NCBI GenBank assembly: GCA_018398765.1 | Contig: JAHBMJ010000462.1 | Coordinates: 29,193-48,016, forward strand | From: Chromera velia | Taxonomy: Eukaryota > Sar > Chromeraceae | Direction of reading: 5' to 3' | DNA length: 18,824 nucleotides | Shown here: positions 1 to 9,387 of the stretch, piece by piece | Layout: the number at the start of each line of letters is the position of its first letter | Numbering within the stretch: position 1 is the first letter of the stretch | The notes under the pieces: model-generated | Seen by the model: only the letters and a program-made list of their open reading frames with translations | Told to the model about the DNA's origin: nothing | Databases searched by the model: none | Translations under genes and position numbers: made by a program

Positions 1-63
<63 letters not shown>
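1..63. repeat. (AG)n dinucleotide microsatellite
   Basis: The first 62-63 bases are an uninterrupted AG repeat running to the window edge, so its true length is unknown. It ends about 14 bases before the stop codon of the leftward RING-TRAF gene. On that gene's coding strand it is therefore a (CT)n tract just past the stop, probably in the 3' UTR. Confidence 0.97.
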
Positions 64-66
<3 letters not shown>

Positions 67-76
67 ATATAATTAA

Positions 77-1115
77 TTATAAGCGGCCAGACCTTCTCTG
101 CGCCTCGTTGTCCCTCTTCCGCTTCTTCTCCTCCTGTCGAAGTTGCAGGTTCTGGTGTTCCAGCTCGCTTCTCATCTTCCTCTCCTCTCTCAGTTTCGCT
201 TCCAGGAAGGACATGTGGGCGCGCATGTAGTCCTGCATGTGCTTGTCCATGTGCTTTCTCTTCATTTTCATTCCGCATCCCTCCACTTGGCAGATCTCCT
301 CCCTCTCGGGGCACTCCTCCAGATGCGCTTTCATGGAGAGAGGGCCCTCAGGGAGGCACTGCTCGCACGCGTCACACTTGAAGGTGGTGCCGATCTGAGC
401 GAGGCACAACTGTGTGTGGCTCTCCCTGTCTCTTGGGAGAAGAGGGGCCCGACAGATGTCACAGGGAAGAGTCGCATCGCAGGAAGCCTGATGGTCCTCC
501 AGTTGGTTTCGTTGCACGCGTCTGTTGCACGCCAAGTAGGTGAACACCGCGAAAGGGCATTCCCTCTCGACGTGTGTGATCATTTCCTCAACCGACCCGA
601 CGAATTTGCAGCCCATGTCCTTGTGCACACACGTCCAGCAGAAACTCTCCCCGAGTGAACTGAACAACAGATGTCGAGAGTTTTCTGCTTTCTGTGGCTT
701 CTTCTTTGCAGATAGGACATTTGAGTGTGGGCAGGGGGTCGTTTTTGCCAGAAGTTTCCGATTCTGCGTCTTGCGACTGTTCTTCCACTTGATGAGCATA
801 ATGCTTGTCGATGCACACTTGGCAGAACATGTGGCCGTCTTCGCCAGTCTGGCAGTTCAGCACACGCGGGTTGTTGAGAAGGGAAAGACAGAGCCTGCAA
901 ATGAAGCGCTGCACCTTGGCTTTATCCTCCTCCAATGCATTTCCAGAAGAGAACATATCGTCGTGTTCGAGGACTTCCCGAGAGAACAGTGGCGCAGCAT
1001 TGGGAGGGGACGTCAGAGTGAACGTCGAGTGAGTCGACTCAGAGATTCCCTGTGAGGATCTCTGTCGGCCCGCCACTGCCGCCAGTTGTTGTAGAGCTCC
1101 CAGTAGACAGTTCAT
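77..1115 (-). CDS. RING and TRAF-type zinc-finger protein with C-terminal coiled coil (frame broken once)
   Basis: Probable E3 ubiquitin ligase or signalling adaptor. From ATG at 1115-1113 the first frame has a C3HC4 RING at residues 73-136 (C73, C76, C88, H95, C98, C101, C133, C136, closing with CPIC). That frame ends at 588. The overlapping frame that stops at 77-79 continues the family pattern: a TRAF-type finger around CVHKDMGC...H...C, then about four more C/H pairs, including CDIC, CDAC and CQVEGC. A charged, Glu/Arg/Lys-rich coiled coil follows. The two frames join if one G is dropped from the four-G run (CCCC on the plus strand, 649-652). I see no GT-AG intron that would do this. No MATH/TRAF-C domain is present. 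An upstream exon is possible. The break could be a sequencing error, real decay, or frameshifting. The domain assignment is firm; the exact gene model is not. Confidence 0.8.
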
Positions 1116-1855
1116 TGCCAGAGAAAAAGTCTGACTCTGAACAGAACGACGGCCCTCTCCACCAGGCAGAAACTCGAGTCAACCCCGCAAACCAGCAGGT
1201 ACACAGGAGTGATTCCCGACTTGTCGGGCTCACCGTCCGTCGACTCAGATCTGCACGGTGCTTCGGATCCTTCTCGGCTGTATCCGCAAAGAGTATTGCG
1301 AAAGGGAGCTGGCACTTTCCAGCAATGCAAGGAAGGAAGGAAGGAAATCTTTTTGGTGTCTGTTGGGCAGATCTGGCGCCTCAATTAATTGCGCAAACAC
1401 TGACCCTCGTACTGTATTAATAACTTGACACTGATGTGCAATGATCACGTTTCTTCTCTCATGACCCCGGAAAGCGAAGCGGGGGGTACTTACAAAACAA
1501 TATACCCCGGGCCGCGGGCCGAATGGCCAATTAACTCACGGGCGGCGGCGCGCTCGAGCCAGGGCCGGGGAGAGGATCTTGCATGCAAATGCATGTGCAT
1601 TGCGACGAAATCAAGACCGACTCGATCTTTTTAATTACTTCTTAACTACACTAAACGGTTAATTCAATTTGTTGCCAAGCCTCGAGCTGCAACGAGAGCA
1701 TATATCGATATGTAGACCACTTTTGAAAGTAAGTGACATGCACTCTGAACCGACTGAAATTTCCCCCACACCCTGTGTGCGCTCAGCGTGACCTTTCGCG
1801 AGTCCTCAAAAAGTGGGGAGGCGACGATCGATTTGAAGATTGACTGACCTTGACG
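1116..1855. promoter_or_regulatory. Divergent intergenic region, likely shared promoter of the RING-TRAF and histidine kinase genes
   Basis: The two genes point away from each other across 740 bases. The region contains an (AAGG)n stretch at 1329-1346 and a GC-rich island near 1505-1570 with several GGCC/CGCGG blocks. A TGCATGCA octamer follows at 1580-1587, inside a run of overlapping GCAT motifs. No convincing TATA box is visible. The promoter role is inferred from position; transcription start sites are unknown. Confidence 0.5.
1580..1600. promoter_or_regulatory. TGCATGCA octamer with neighbouring GCAT motifs
   Basis: TGCATGCA lies at 1580-1587, and two more GCAT-containing words follow before 1600. 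In apicomplexans TGCATGCA is a known binding site of an ApiAP2 transcription factor. Whether the relative sequenced here uses it is inference. A second exact copy sits in the GC-rich island upstream of the RING/PHD gene (14623-14630). Confidence 0.3.
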
Positions 1856-4800
1856 ATGAAACCAAACCTCTTTCAAGACGCGACCCGCACAGAGGCGCTG
1901 CGTCGTCAATTGGAGTCAATGAAATGGCCCTTTCTATGCTATGCGGCGCCGCCAGCGGTTCTATTCGTGAGTCTCTTGTCTTTCCTTGGAGTTTTTTCAG
2001 GTGTTGTGGTGGTGACTACAGGGTTGGCTGCTGTTTCACTGGTGACATTTCCTCTCGCTTCGCTGCAATTCGGGAAGAACATGGACATAGCGGCGGCACT
2101 GATGCTAAGTGTTTGTGCACTCAACGGGCACTTCACGATGACGCGCCTCCCCCCTGAAACGTCCCCTGAAGAAGTGCAGTTCCATCACGTCGCATCTTTT
2201 ATCTTTACTGCAACGACCGGCAGCCTCCTGCAGTATAGAACGTCTGTCTTCTGTGCATACATGTGTTCATCGGTTGGGTCTTGATGAGAATCTACACACT
2301 GAAAGACGCAACCGTAGATTTTCACATGAAGACAACATTTTCTTTCATCACCATCGTTGCCATCCTGTGCCTTTTGGTTCGGTACCTCAGCAGGGGGGCG
2401 TTCCTTGCAGGGGTGGAGTTGGACAGACTCGCACAGTACACAGAGCAGCTAAAGGGGGAGGTAGAGCACGAAAAAGACCAGAAACACAGCTTCCTTGCCT
2501 ATATCATGCATGAGGTGAGGAACCCCCTGAGTGCTGCCTGTCTGCTGATGTGCGAACAAGAGACGTTGATTGCAGAGATGAAACTAGTGACAGCCAAGAT
2601 GAAGGACAGAAAGAGGCAACAGCCTGAAGAACGAGGGCAGTTGGCTGAGATTGAACCCCTCCTGGAGTCCCTGGACAGTCTTTCGAAGACAGTGCAGTCT
2701 CAGATAGATCAGATGGGGTCGATATGCAATGACGTTCTCCACTTGGAAAAACTCGCCAGTGGGAAGTTTGAGTACAATGTGAGCTTGGGAAATCTGACGA
2801 ATTTCTTTTCGCACACAGCAAAGGAAGCAGAGACAGTTCTGAAGCAGAAAGACGTGGCTTTGAAGACAGAAATCGTCCTGGACCCTGAACTTTCGAAGAA
2901 GCAGAAAACAATCTCAACATGGGCCGATTTCCCTCGATTCCGACAAGTGAGTCAGTCACGCAATCCACATGACACACATGTATTTATTGATCCATACATC
3001 AAACGACTTTTCTCTCTTCCGTTCCTTTTGGTATTCCCTCTCTTTCCTTCTTTTCACTTGGACGTTCGAATTTTCTGTCGTGTCTGCTCTTCTCTTCGCA
3101 ATCGAACGCTGCCCCTCCTTTTCTTATCCTTTGCGGCTTCTGCTTTCTTTCTGGTGCTTAGTCTGTTTAATTGAGGCCTGTGCACTCCCGTGACTTCGAC
3201 TGGGTTCCTGACTTCTCAAAAGCTTGGCCCAGACCCTAGCGCGCGCTCTCTCTCTCTCTCTTTCTCTCTCTCGATTCACGTTCTCTTCCCCCCCTCTGCT
3301 GACCCACGCATGCAGGTGCTGTCCAACTTTATGTCCAACGCTCGGAAGTTCACCCCCAAGAGGGGAGCGGTCACATTCCGTATGGAAGTCTCCGCCCTCC
3401 CCGTCCCCCCCACTCACCATGCTCCGGGAAACTGTGCCCACGCATCCCAACTCCCCGACCGCGCGTTCTCCTTCAACCAGAACAACCCAGCCGAAAACCC
3501 CCAATGGATTCGCATCCGATTCTCAGTCAGGGACACCGGCTTCGGCATTGCCGTCGAGGACATCCCGAAGCTCTTCAAACCCTACGCACAAATCAGAGCA
3601 GGGGAGCAGCAACCGGGGGTTGGGCACAGGTCTAGGCCTCTGTATCTGCAGGGTCTTCGTAGAGGCTCATTGTGGAGGGAACGCTGGGGCCCTCTCCAAA
3701 GGAGCCGGGCAGGGATCTGAGTTTTTCTTCGAGTTCGATTCACCCCTGGCAGCCGTACCAGAAGTATCAAACGAGTATCCCAACACAGTCGAGGGCGACG
3801 TCGGAGTAATGCTCTGTAAGGAAATGCCCTCTTCCTCTTCTCCAACGGGGGTTCCAATGAAACCCCGACGTCTGAGCACCTTCACTGTCGGTACCGACCC
3901 AGCCGAGCTTTCCCCGAGTGGCTCCCCTGTTTTTTCGAATTACGCAAGAGGAGAGCAGTCAGAGGTGCTTCCTCGACAAAGGTCGCATTCAGTCACCCTG
4001 ACTGAGAGCCCCCAGTCTGTGCAATCCCGCTTGACTCCCTCTTGGCCCATCTCTCCCAGCAGTGCAACTTTGAGAGAACGGAGAGGGTCTCCACATTCCG
4101 GGAGCACAAAGAGTGAGATGCCGTCCGTTTCGCTTGTTGTTTCTGAGTCAGGCCCCAGGAGAATTAGTCTTTCGGGTCATCCAGGGGAAGTTCCTCAGGA
4201 GTGCGAGAAAACGTTGCTTGAAAAGGCTCAGACACAAGACTGCTTTAGAAAGGGAAAGAAACACACAGCTGATGTTCTAGTGGTGGATGGCAACGCAGTC
4301 TGTCAGATGGCGGTCTCGTTGGCGTTGCGCCGAATGGGGTTTTCGGTCGAGTTGTCAGGAGACGGCCTGGCTGCTGTGTCCCGATTCAGAGAGGGGGAAC
4401 GGTATCGGTTGGTGTTAGTCGATCGGAATATACCCAAAATGGAGGGCCCAGAAGCAATCAGAGAAATCTTGGCCCATCTCCAGAACGCCTCGCCTTCCTT
4501 TCCCCCTCCAGTTTTCGCCGGTCTGACGGGGCAAACAGAGAGATGTAACGACTTCGAAGAAGCGGGGGCAGTGAAAACGGTGTTGAAGCCGATCACCTCG
4601 AAGAATCTGGAGGCCGTTTTTGAAGAGTTGGACTTTGACAATTTGTGCCGAGGGGATCGTCATTGCAGACAGGATTTTCAAAGTGATTTGGGGGGGAATT
4701 CAAGATCAACAAGGGGGGGGGAAACCGCCTCTGCGTGCAGAGGGGATGTGTCAGTGTGTGGGCCAAAGCGGGACTCCAAGGGGGGGGGTCAGTCGAATGC

Positions 4801-5005
4801 AGAAGTTGAAGTGTGGGGCGATGTTTTTAATGCGCAGAAGAGTGCACAGTACGGCATCCATCCCGATGAACGAAATTGTGCATGTACTTTGGGTGCAGGC
4901 ACCGTGAAGCAGCAAGCTGCCTGCTTTGTGTGCTCGGCAATTTTATCGATTTTTCATCTTCATACATTTTCCTCGAAATTTTTGTTCATAATTAATGCAC
5001 AATGA
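1856..5005 (+). CDS. Membrane-bound hybrid sensor histidine kinase with C-terminal receiver domain (spliced, frame broken twice)
   Basis: Two-component phosphorelay protein. I chose ATG 1856-1858, the first ATG in the open frame. The N-terminal third has about five hydrophobic segments (roughly 1916-2400). Next comes an H-box, HEVRNPL, with the phospho-accepting His at 2509-2511, then a charged helical stretch. After a 369-base intron the ATPase domain follows: N-box with SNARKFT (Asn 3337-3339), G1 box DTGFGI (3532-3549), an F-box-like LFKPYAQ, and G2 box GLGTGLGL (3617-3640). A Ser/Pro-rich linker leads to a receiver domain with Asp 4286-4288, phospho-accepting Asp 4421-4423, Thr 4526-4528 and Lys 4586-4588. 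The second acidic-pocket Asp is Gly (VDGN). Frames must be joined at about 2261-2263 (two bases surplus or an odd mini-intron) and at 3615-3619 (one surplus G). The roughly 120 residues after the receiver are Gly-rich then hydrophobic, and may be intron or UTR. No periplasmic-type sensor domain is recognised. Confidence 0.85.
2261..2263 (+). other. Frame discontinuity in the transmembrane part of the histidine kinase
   Basis: The frame from ATG 1856 stops at 2284. The frame holding the kinase domain is open from 2239. The hydrophobic pattern is most continuous if two bases of the ATGTGTTC stretch are skipped. A 50-base GT-AG interval (2189-2238) would also restore phase, but it would delete a predicted membrane helix and is much shorter than the clear introns here. 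Confidence 0.6.
2947..3315 (+). other. Spliceosomal intron of the histidine kinase gene
   Basis: Donor CAA|GTGAGT and acceptor GCATGCAG|GTG. Length is 369 bases, so the frame is kept. Joining gives the N-box context RFRQ-VLSNFMSNARKFT, which is what the family requires. The distal part is pyrimidine-rich, with a (CT)n tract around 3245-3272. Confidence 0.92.
3615..3619 (+). other. G5 homopolymer frame break in the kinase ATP-binding domain
   Basis: Upstream frame 1 carries the N-, G1 and F-boxes. The G2 box GLGTGLGL and everything downstream is in frame 2. Dropping one G from this run joins them exactly. No intron signals flank it. Confidence 0.75.
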
Positions 5006-6250
5006 TGCGATGCGTAAGAAAAGAGCCTCCAAACCTTCTCATGCTTGTGTGAAGTGTGCACGTCTTGTGCATGCTCGGTGTTTGACCCCATGCTTCTCTT
5101 GCATGAATCCAATTGGATTGGTGGCCCTGTCAGATGTGTTTTCTTCCGTCGTTATGTGTCGTCTTCTCCTAACTGTTGCAGCCTATTAATTCCCTGGTTC
5201 ATTTGCTTTCCTTCGTTTACTGACTCTCTACGTCTTGTTTGTTGGCCTGCCCTTGACTCTCTCTCGTGCTCTTTTTCCAGAAAAGTGGCAGACAGACACA
5301 CTCGTGAGCATATCCTCTATTGACGTGATTGCACTCAAAATTTATTGACCGAATCGAACCGGTGGGGGGGGGGCGGGAGGGACAGGTGACTGGGTTACTG
5401 TCTTGACGTTTGTTTGTTTGTTTAGTTGTTCGACTGTTTATAGTTCAGCCTGTCTCTCTGGCTGACCTTCTTCTGTCCTTGCAACAACTCAGAAAACTGT
5501 AAACCCATACACACACATGAACACATGCGCAGAGTCACATACATTATCTCTTGAGAGAGCGCATCAAAGGTCCTGAGAGCCGATAGTCGAACAAAACAGT
5601 GGCCATCCACTTATCACGATTGTGTACGCAGGTACGCGAGCATTCAAGATCTTACCTAAAGCATGTCGAGATAATTGTAGAGATTTCTGGAGGCTTGCTT
5701 TTTTTATGTTTTAAAAAGTGGCAGTATAAGGGGCTGGCGTCAAACCCCACAAAGAAACTCCCTGCGGGCCTAAAAAAAAAACAAAGAAGGAACCCATGTA
5801 CCCCGACCCATGCTGGCGCAACAACATAAAGGCAGTGCACGTGTAAATACGCACGTGTACTTGCATTGTCCCGCGTTCATTGTTGAGCAGTCCATACTCA
5901 CACCCACTTACGCAGAACCACAGAGGGGCAGAAGAAGAGGAACAGGGGGAGGGAGGACGAGGTCGCCTGTCAAGGCAGGTCTGATCTCAAAAAGGATAAA
6001 AGCCGGAAGTTCAAGAATTCAAGGCACACGCAGACATCCGGCGACCAAAAAGTGCCGTCACAAGGCGTACCCAGTCAATTTCTGGCATCGAGGTTTCAGG
6101 GCATCTTCCGGCAAATCAACAGTCTAGCCACAATGGAAGAGGGGTGCAAAAAGGAGAGCGACGGCCGTATGGGGAGTAGCAGCGCGCTTTCCCTGAAGGT
6201 GTCCTCGGCTTGCTGTTGCATCCTGGGGACGTCTTGTTCCGCGGCCTAAT
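5006..6250. other. Intergenic region, no supportable gene
   Basis: The first part is probably the 3' UTR and flank of the kinase. It holds a 10-G run (5364-5373), a (GTTT)n stretch near 5409-5422 and CA-rich words near 5508-5520. Open frames such as 5810-6127 and 6052-6249 are short and match no family I know. ATG 6132 sits in a fair eukaryotic context (CACAATGG) and starts a 38-residue frame ending at 6249. It could be a first exon, but nothing supports that. Confidence 0.6.
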
Positions 6251-6751
6251 ACACCCAGTAGTAGTATGCCACCCTGAAATTGCCTAGGAAGTTGTTCTTA
6301 TTGATGTACACTCTTAGGTATACAACAGTTCACACAATCTCACTTTTGATTCTAGGTGAGAATCTACAGGCGACCTGCTTAATTATTTTAACGCGATGGC
6401 TATAGTACAGTAGCAAGATCTTACCAAAATTGTTTAAACTTACTGAAGATTATTATTTCTATGAAACTTTTAAATTAAAGTGACTTCTTAGCTAGCTTTT
6501 TAGATGATTTCCTTAAATAAATCTTGAAATTACAAACTAAAAAAAATAATGCATAGATATAAATTGATCGAAAATTGAATTGAGGCATGCAGTTAAAGCC
6601 GGTGAGCGTACCACTTGCCAATGGCTGGGCTCTGGCCAACTGTAAAGCATGACATGCAACGTTCAAGTTTGTTTGTTTGTAATCAAAATATGTAGATCGG
6701 TGCAGATATAATAAAAAATATAAAGTATCGAAAGAAGGAACCAACTCCCAT

Positions 6752-6982
6752 GCGTCGGCTAAATAGCTAGAGAAAAAAAAAATAAACGACCAGGGGAGAT
6801 CTTTTTTTTCTTTCTTTCTTTTTTACTTTTTTACCCTCAACAACAGCTAACAACAGTTGTGCAACACCTGAACAACACCTGTGCAATACTTGAATAACAG
6901 TTGTTTGACTGAAAAAGAAAAAAAGGAAAAAAAAAAAGTAAAGGGTTTAGGGGGTTCTTTTTTTTTTTTCTTTAGCCGACGC
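6752..6982. mobile_element. MITE-like element, unit 1 (231 bases, perfect 12-base terminal inverted repeats)
   Basis: GCGTCGGCTAAA at 6752-6763 is the exact reverse complement of TTTAGCCGACGC at 6971-6982. Inside each terminus lies a poly-A or poly-T run and a GGGAGATC-like word. The centre is a series of short CAACA/TGTTG words, including TAACAACAGTTGTGCAACAC (6848-6867) and AACAGTTGTTTGACTG (6896-6911). There is no coding capacity, so mobilisation would have to be in trans. Confidence 0.65.
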
Positions 6983-7102
6983 CGGCCTAGCTCCTATATA
7001 TGCATTTTAAATCACTTTTTTTAATTATTTTATATTTTTTTCCGCCGAAATTCTTGGTGTTTTTGGTAGTTTTTGGTATTTTCCTACTGCTTTCGTCTTA
7101 GC

Positions 7103-7310
7103 CGCCGGCTAGAGGAAAAAAAAAAAGTAGACGATCTCAGGAGATCTTTTTTTTTTTACTTTTTGACCCTGAACAATACTTAACAACAGTTGTGCAACAC
7201 ACAAACAACACTTGTGTAACAGTTGAACAACAGTTGTTTGACTGAAAAAGAAAAAAAAAAAAATAGACGATCTAGGGAGACCTTTTTTTATTTTTTTTCT
7301 TTAGCCGGCG
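7103..7310. mobile_element. MITE-like element, unit 2 (about 208 bases)
   Basis: Terminal CGCCGGCTA (7103-7111) and TAGCCGGCG (7302-7310) are perfect inverted repeats, followed inward by poly-A and poly-T. The core repeats unit 1: TAACAACAGTTGTGCAACAC at 7181-7200 and AACAGTTGTTTGACTG at 7229-7244. Near the left end GATCTC and GGAGATC form a short palindrome. The same direction and the same internal order as unit 1 argue for common origin. Confidence 0.65.
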
Positions 7311-7556
7311 CCTAGCTTTCGTCACGACGTCACCGGCAAAAAATTTATAAGGCTTTAATACTAAGTATAACTTGCTGTATAAGGCTAGTCTGTATTATAA
7401 TCGCTAGAATATTTTATATAAGGCTATACTGATAATGTAACATTGTGACTAGGCCCAGGGCAGTAGGGTTTGATCTAGTTACTAGCTATGGCTATGCATT
7501 AAATTGTTAGTCCCAGTTAAGCATGATGTTGAAAACTTACTAGAAAGCTTACTGTT

Positions 7557-8084
7557 TATTCAGATCTGTCCTTCCTCCAAACCGGCTAGCGTATATAGAC
7601 TTCCTGGATGTTCTTGGACAGATCTCAACTTTAGTGTCTGTGTCTGTGTAGTCTGCTCTACGTACAAGATGAGAGCCTGTCCCAAGACATACCTACCAGT
7701 CGGACCTCCTGATTAGAGTCTTTCAGTAGCAAGCTCAATCAAGCCAGCCTCTTGTGTATTGATCTGTATTGTAATGCATGCAAGCTTTGCATTCAATGCG
7801 TCTCTCTATATTGTAATATGCATGCGCGACGGAGATTCGGTTGGGGACATCTTTCTGGTTCTGTATTAATTCAGCCATGCAGTTCGCTCGGCTAGTCGCT
7901 CGGCGTGCACGCAGAAGATGAGTCCTGCCTAACTCGGCTTCTCTGGCGCACGAAATACACATAACGCGCTATAACACACGCTCGCTCTGCTTACATGTTT
8001 CTTTCTGCTTATAACTGTGATGTACTCTTAAAGTTTGAAGACTTCCTATATTTCTCTCTGTCTGCATACGGGACGATCCATAAT
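7557..8084 (+). repeat. Long direct repeat, copy 1 (possible left terminal repeat)
   Basis: Aligns over its whole length with 11809-12317, both starting TATTCAGATCTG and ending GATCCATAA. Against copy 2 it has two extra blocks of 12 and 7 bases. I count 29 substitutions by eye, 27 of them transitions. It has no recognisable product; short frames inside it are also broken in the other copy. Immediately left is ACTGTT (7551-7556), matching ACTGTT right of copy 2. Confidence 0.9.
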
Positions 8085-8107
8085 AACCACTCACCCCCAC
8101 AAGTTTG

Positions 8108-8134
8108 TTCGTCCTGAACAAATTCAGGAACGAA
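8108..8134. repeat. Imperfect hairpin
   Basis: TTCGTCCTGAA (8108-8118) pairs with TTCAGGAACGAA (8123-8134) across a four-base loop, with a single bulge. It lies 24 bases past the end of direct-repeat copy 1. No T run follows, so nothing suggests a terminator. Confidence 0.6.
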
Positions 8135-8990
8135 GTCTTCATTCATGCTGTCTTCATTTTATACCTGCATACATATCATTTTTACTTCATCTCAATGATT
8201 CTAGCCACCTATACCGGCAATCAAAGACTCCCCAACAGTTTGCATTCCGTCGGACACATGACATGAAGATGCGTTGAGAGATACAAAGAATACAGAAGAA
8301 GATCGAACGTATAAAATATCAAGGAGGTTCACTCTCGTTCTTTCCCTCATTCATTTATCATGGGTTTGCAAGATGGTCTGCCTTTTTAGCATGGATGCGG
8401 CTTCCAAACCAAAAGCCATCAAGCTGACATTTAAGAAACGGTCATTCATACGTATGGACACAAAATTTAATCCAAAGACAAAGATGGGCGGTTAATTGGC
8501 GCAAATTGCAAAAAGACGTGAGGTGAGAAAGGATAGAGGTGAGAATTGAACAAACAACTTTTCCACACATACGGTTCTGATTGTTGCTCTCCCTTCCATA
8601 TTTCTTCTTCACTTCATTTTTCCATCATTTTAACTTAACTCAATCCTCTTCTTTTTGTCTTTCTCCCTTCTCTTTTTCTTTCTATTCTCTTTCCTTTTTT
8701 TTTTTGGCTTTGCGTGTACGCTCTCAATCTTTCTACTTCTCTGCTCTTTCTGTCTCTTTCTCTCTCTCTTCTCTCTTCTCTCCTCAGTTCTCTTCTGTCT
8801 TCTCACTTCTGGGTCGGTCAACAGTACATCTTCCTTTCTCTAACTCGTTTCTTCTTTTCTTCTCATAGTGCAAGCACCTCCTGCCTGCTCTGCTATCTTC
8901 TCAGGCTTCCACTGACATGCCCTCACAGAAGACTTTCCTTTCTCCCTCTCATCATTCCGCTAGGGGGGGGCACTTCAGCCACTTATACTA

Positions 8991-9387
8991 TGGTTACTAA
9001 CCCTACACCCCCCCCCCTACAACGTGTGACATGTAACTAGTATCAGTCAAAAGGGGTGCCAATCGATTAGTTACATTTGGTTACTCATAAAACTGGCTTC
9101 AAGATTGTTAAACAATTCAGGTTATGGTCAAAAATGATGAAAAATGATGTATTACACTCACTTTACCCCCAAACACCCCGTAACCGGGTAACCCGTAACC
9201 TTTTTTAACCCCCCTCAAAAATGAAATAACCTCCCTCAAAAAGCATTCAAACGTGTTCTAAACATCATTTTGAATGTTTTTAAAAGTTGAAAATTTGGTT
9301 GGTTACTGAGCTTAAAATGCTCGTAACCGGGTAACCTGTAACCTCTTTGTGTGACAAAGATAAAAAGGGGGTAACCCAAAGTAACCA
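8991..9387. repeat. GTAACC-rich block with 8-base inverted ends
   Basis: TGGTTACT (8991-8998) and AGTAACCA (9380-9387) are perfect inverted repeats bounding about 400 bases. The block holds two near-identical words, GTAACCGGGTAACC followed by CGTAACC or TGTAACC (near 9180-9201 and 9325-9344), plus further TTACT/GGTAACC words and a 10-C run (9008-9017). This could be a small non-autonomous element or a protein-binding array. There is no coding frame. Confidence 0.45.

Larger units (their letters stand above)
6251..7556. mobile_element. AT-rich repeat island containing MITE-like elements
   Basis: Base composition falls abruptly to AT-rich at about 6250 and stays so. The stretch has long A and T runs, no credible ORF, and the two MITE-like units listed separately. 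Past them the word TATAAGGCT occurs three times (7346-7354, 7378-7386, 7417-7425). The right edge is the start of the long direct repeat at 7557. Confidence 0.65.

Noticed and set aside
3224-3614. Long frame overlapping the kinase intron end and second exon in frame 2
   Set aside because: It reads Ser/Pro/Thr-rich shadow sequence here; the true frame over 3316-3614 is frame 1 with the N- and G1 boxes. Frame 2 becomes real only after the G5 run.
5340-5365. Box-B-like GGTTCGATTC on the minus strand, hinting at a tRNA
   Set aside because: I could not pair an acceptor stem, an anticodon arm or a proper T stem around it.
5810-6127. 105-codon frame in the 5-6.2 kb intergenic region
   Set aside because: No family resemblance, no supporting splice or promoter signal, and a composition like the surrounding non-coding DNA.
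6940-6956. Telomere-like AGGGTTTAGGG
   Set aside because: Only about one and a half units of a TTTAGGG-type repeat, inside a MITE-like element; no array.
8085-8100. tRNA primer-binding site after direct-repeat copy 1, with a purine tract before copy 2
   Set aside because: Neither is visible, so I do not call the pair a confirmed LTR retrotransposon.
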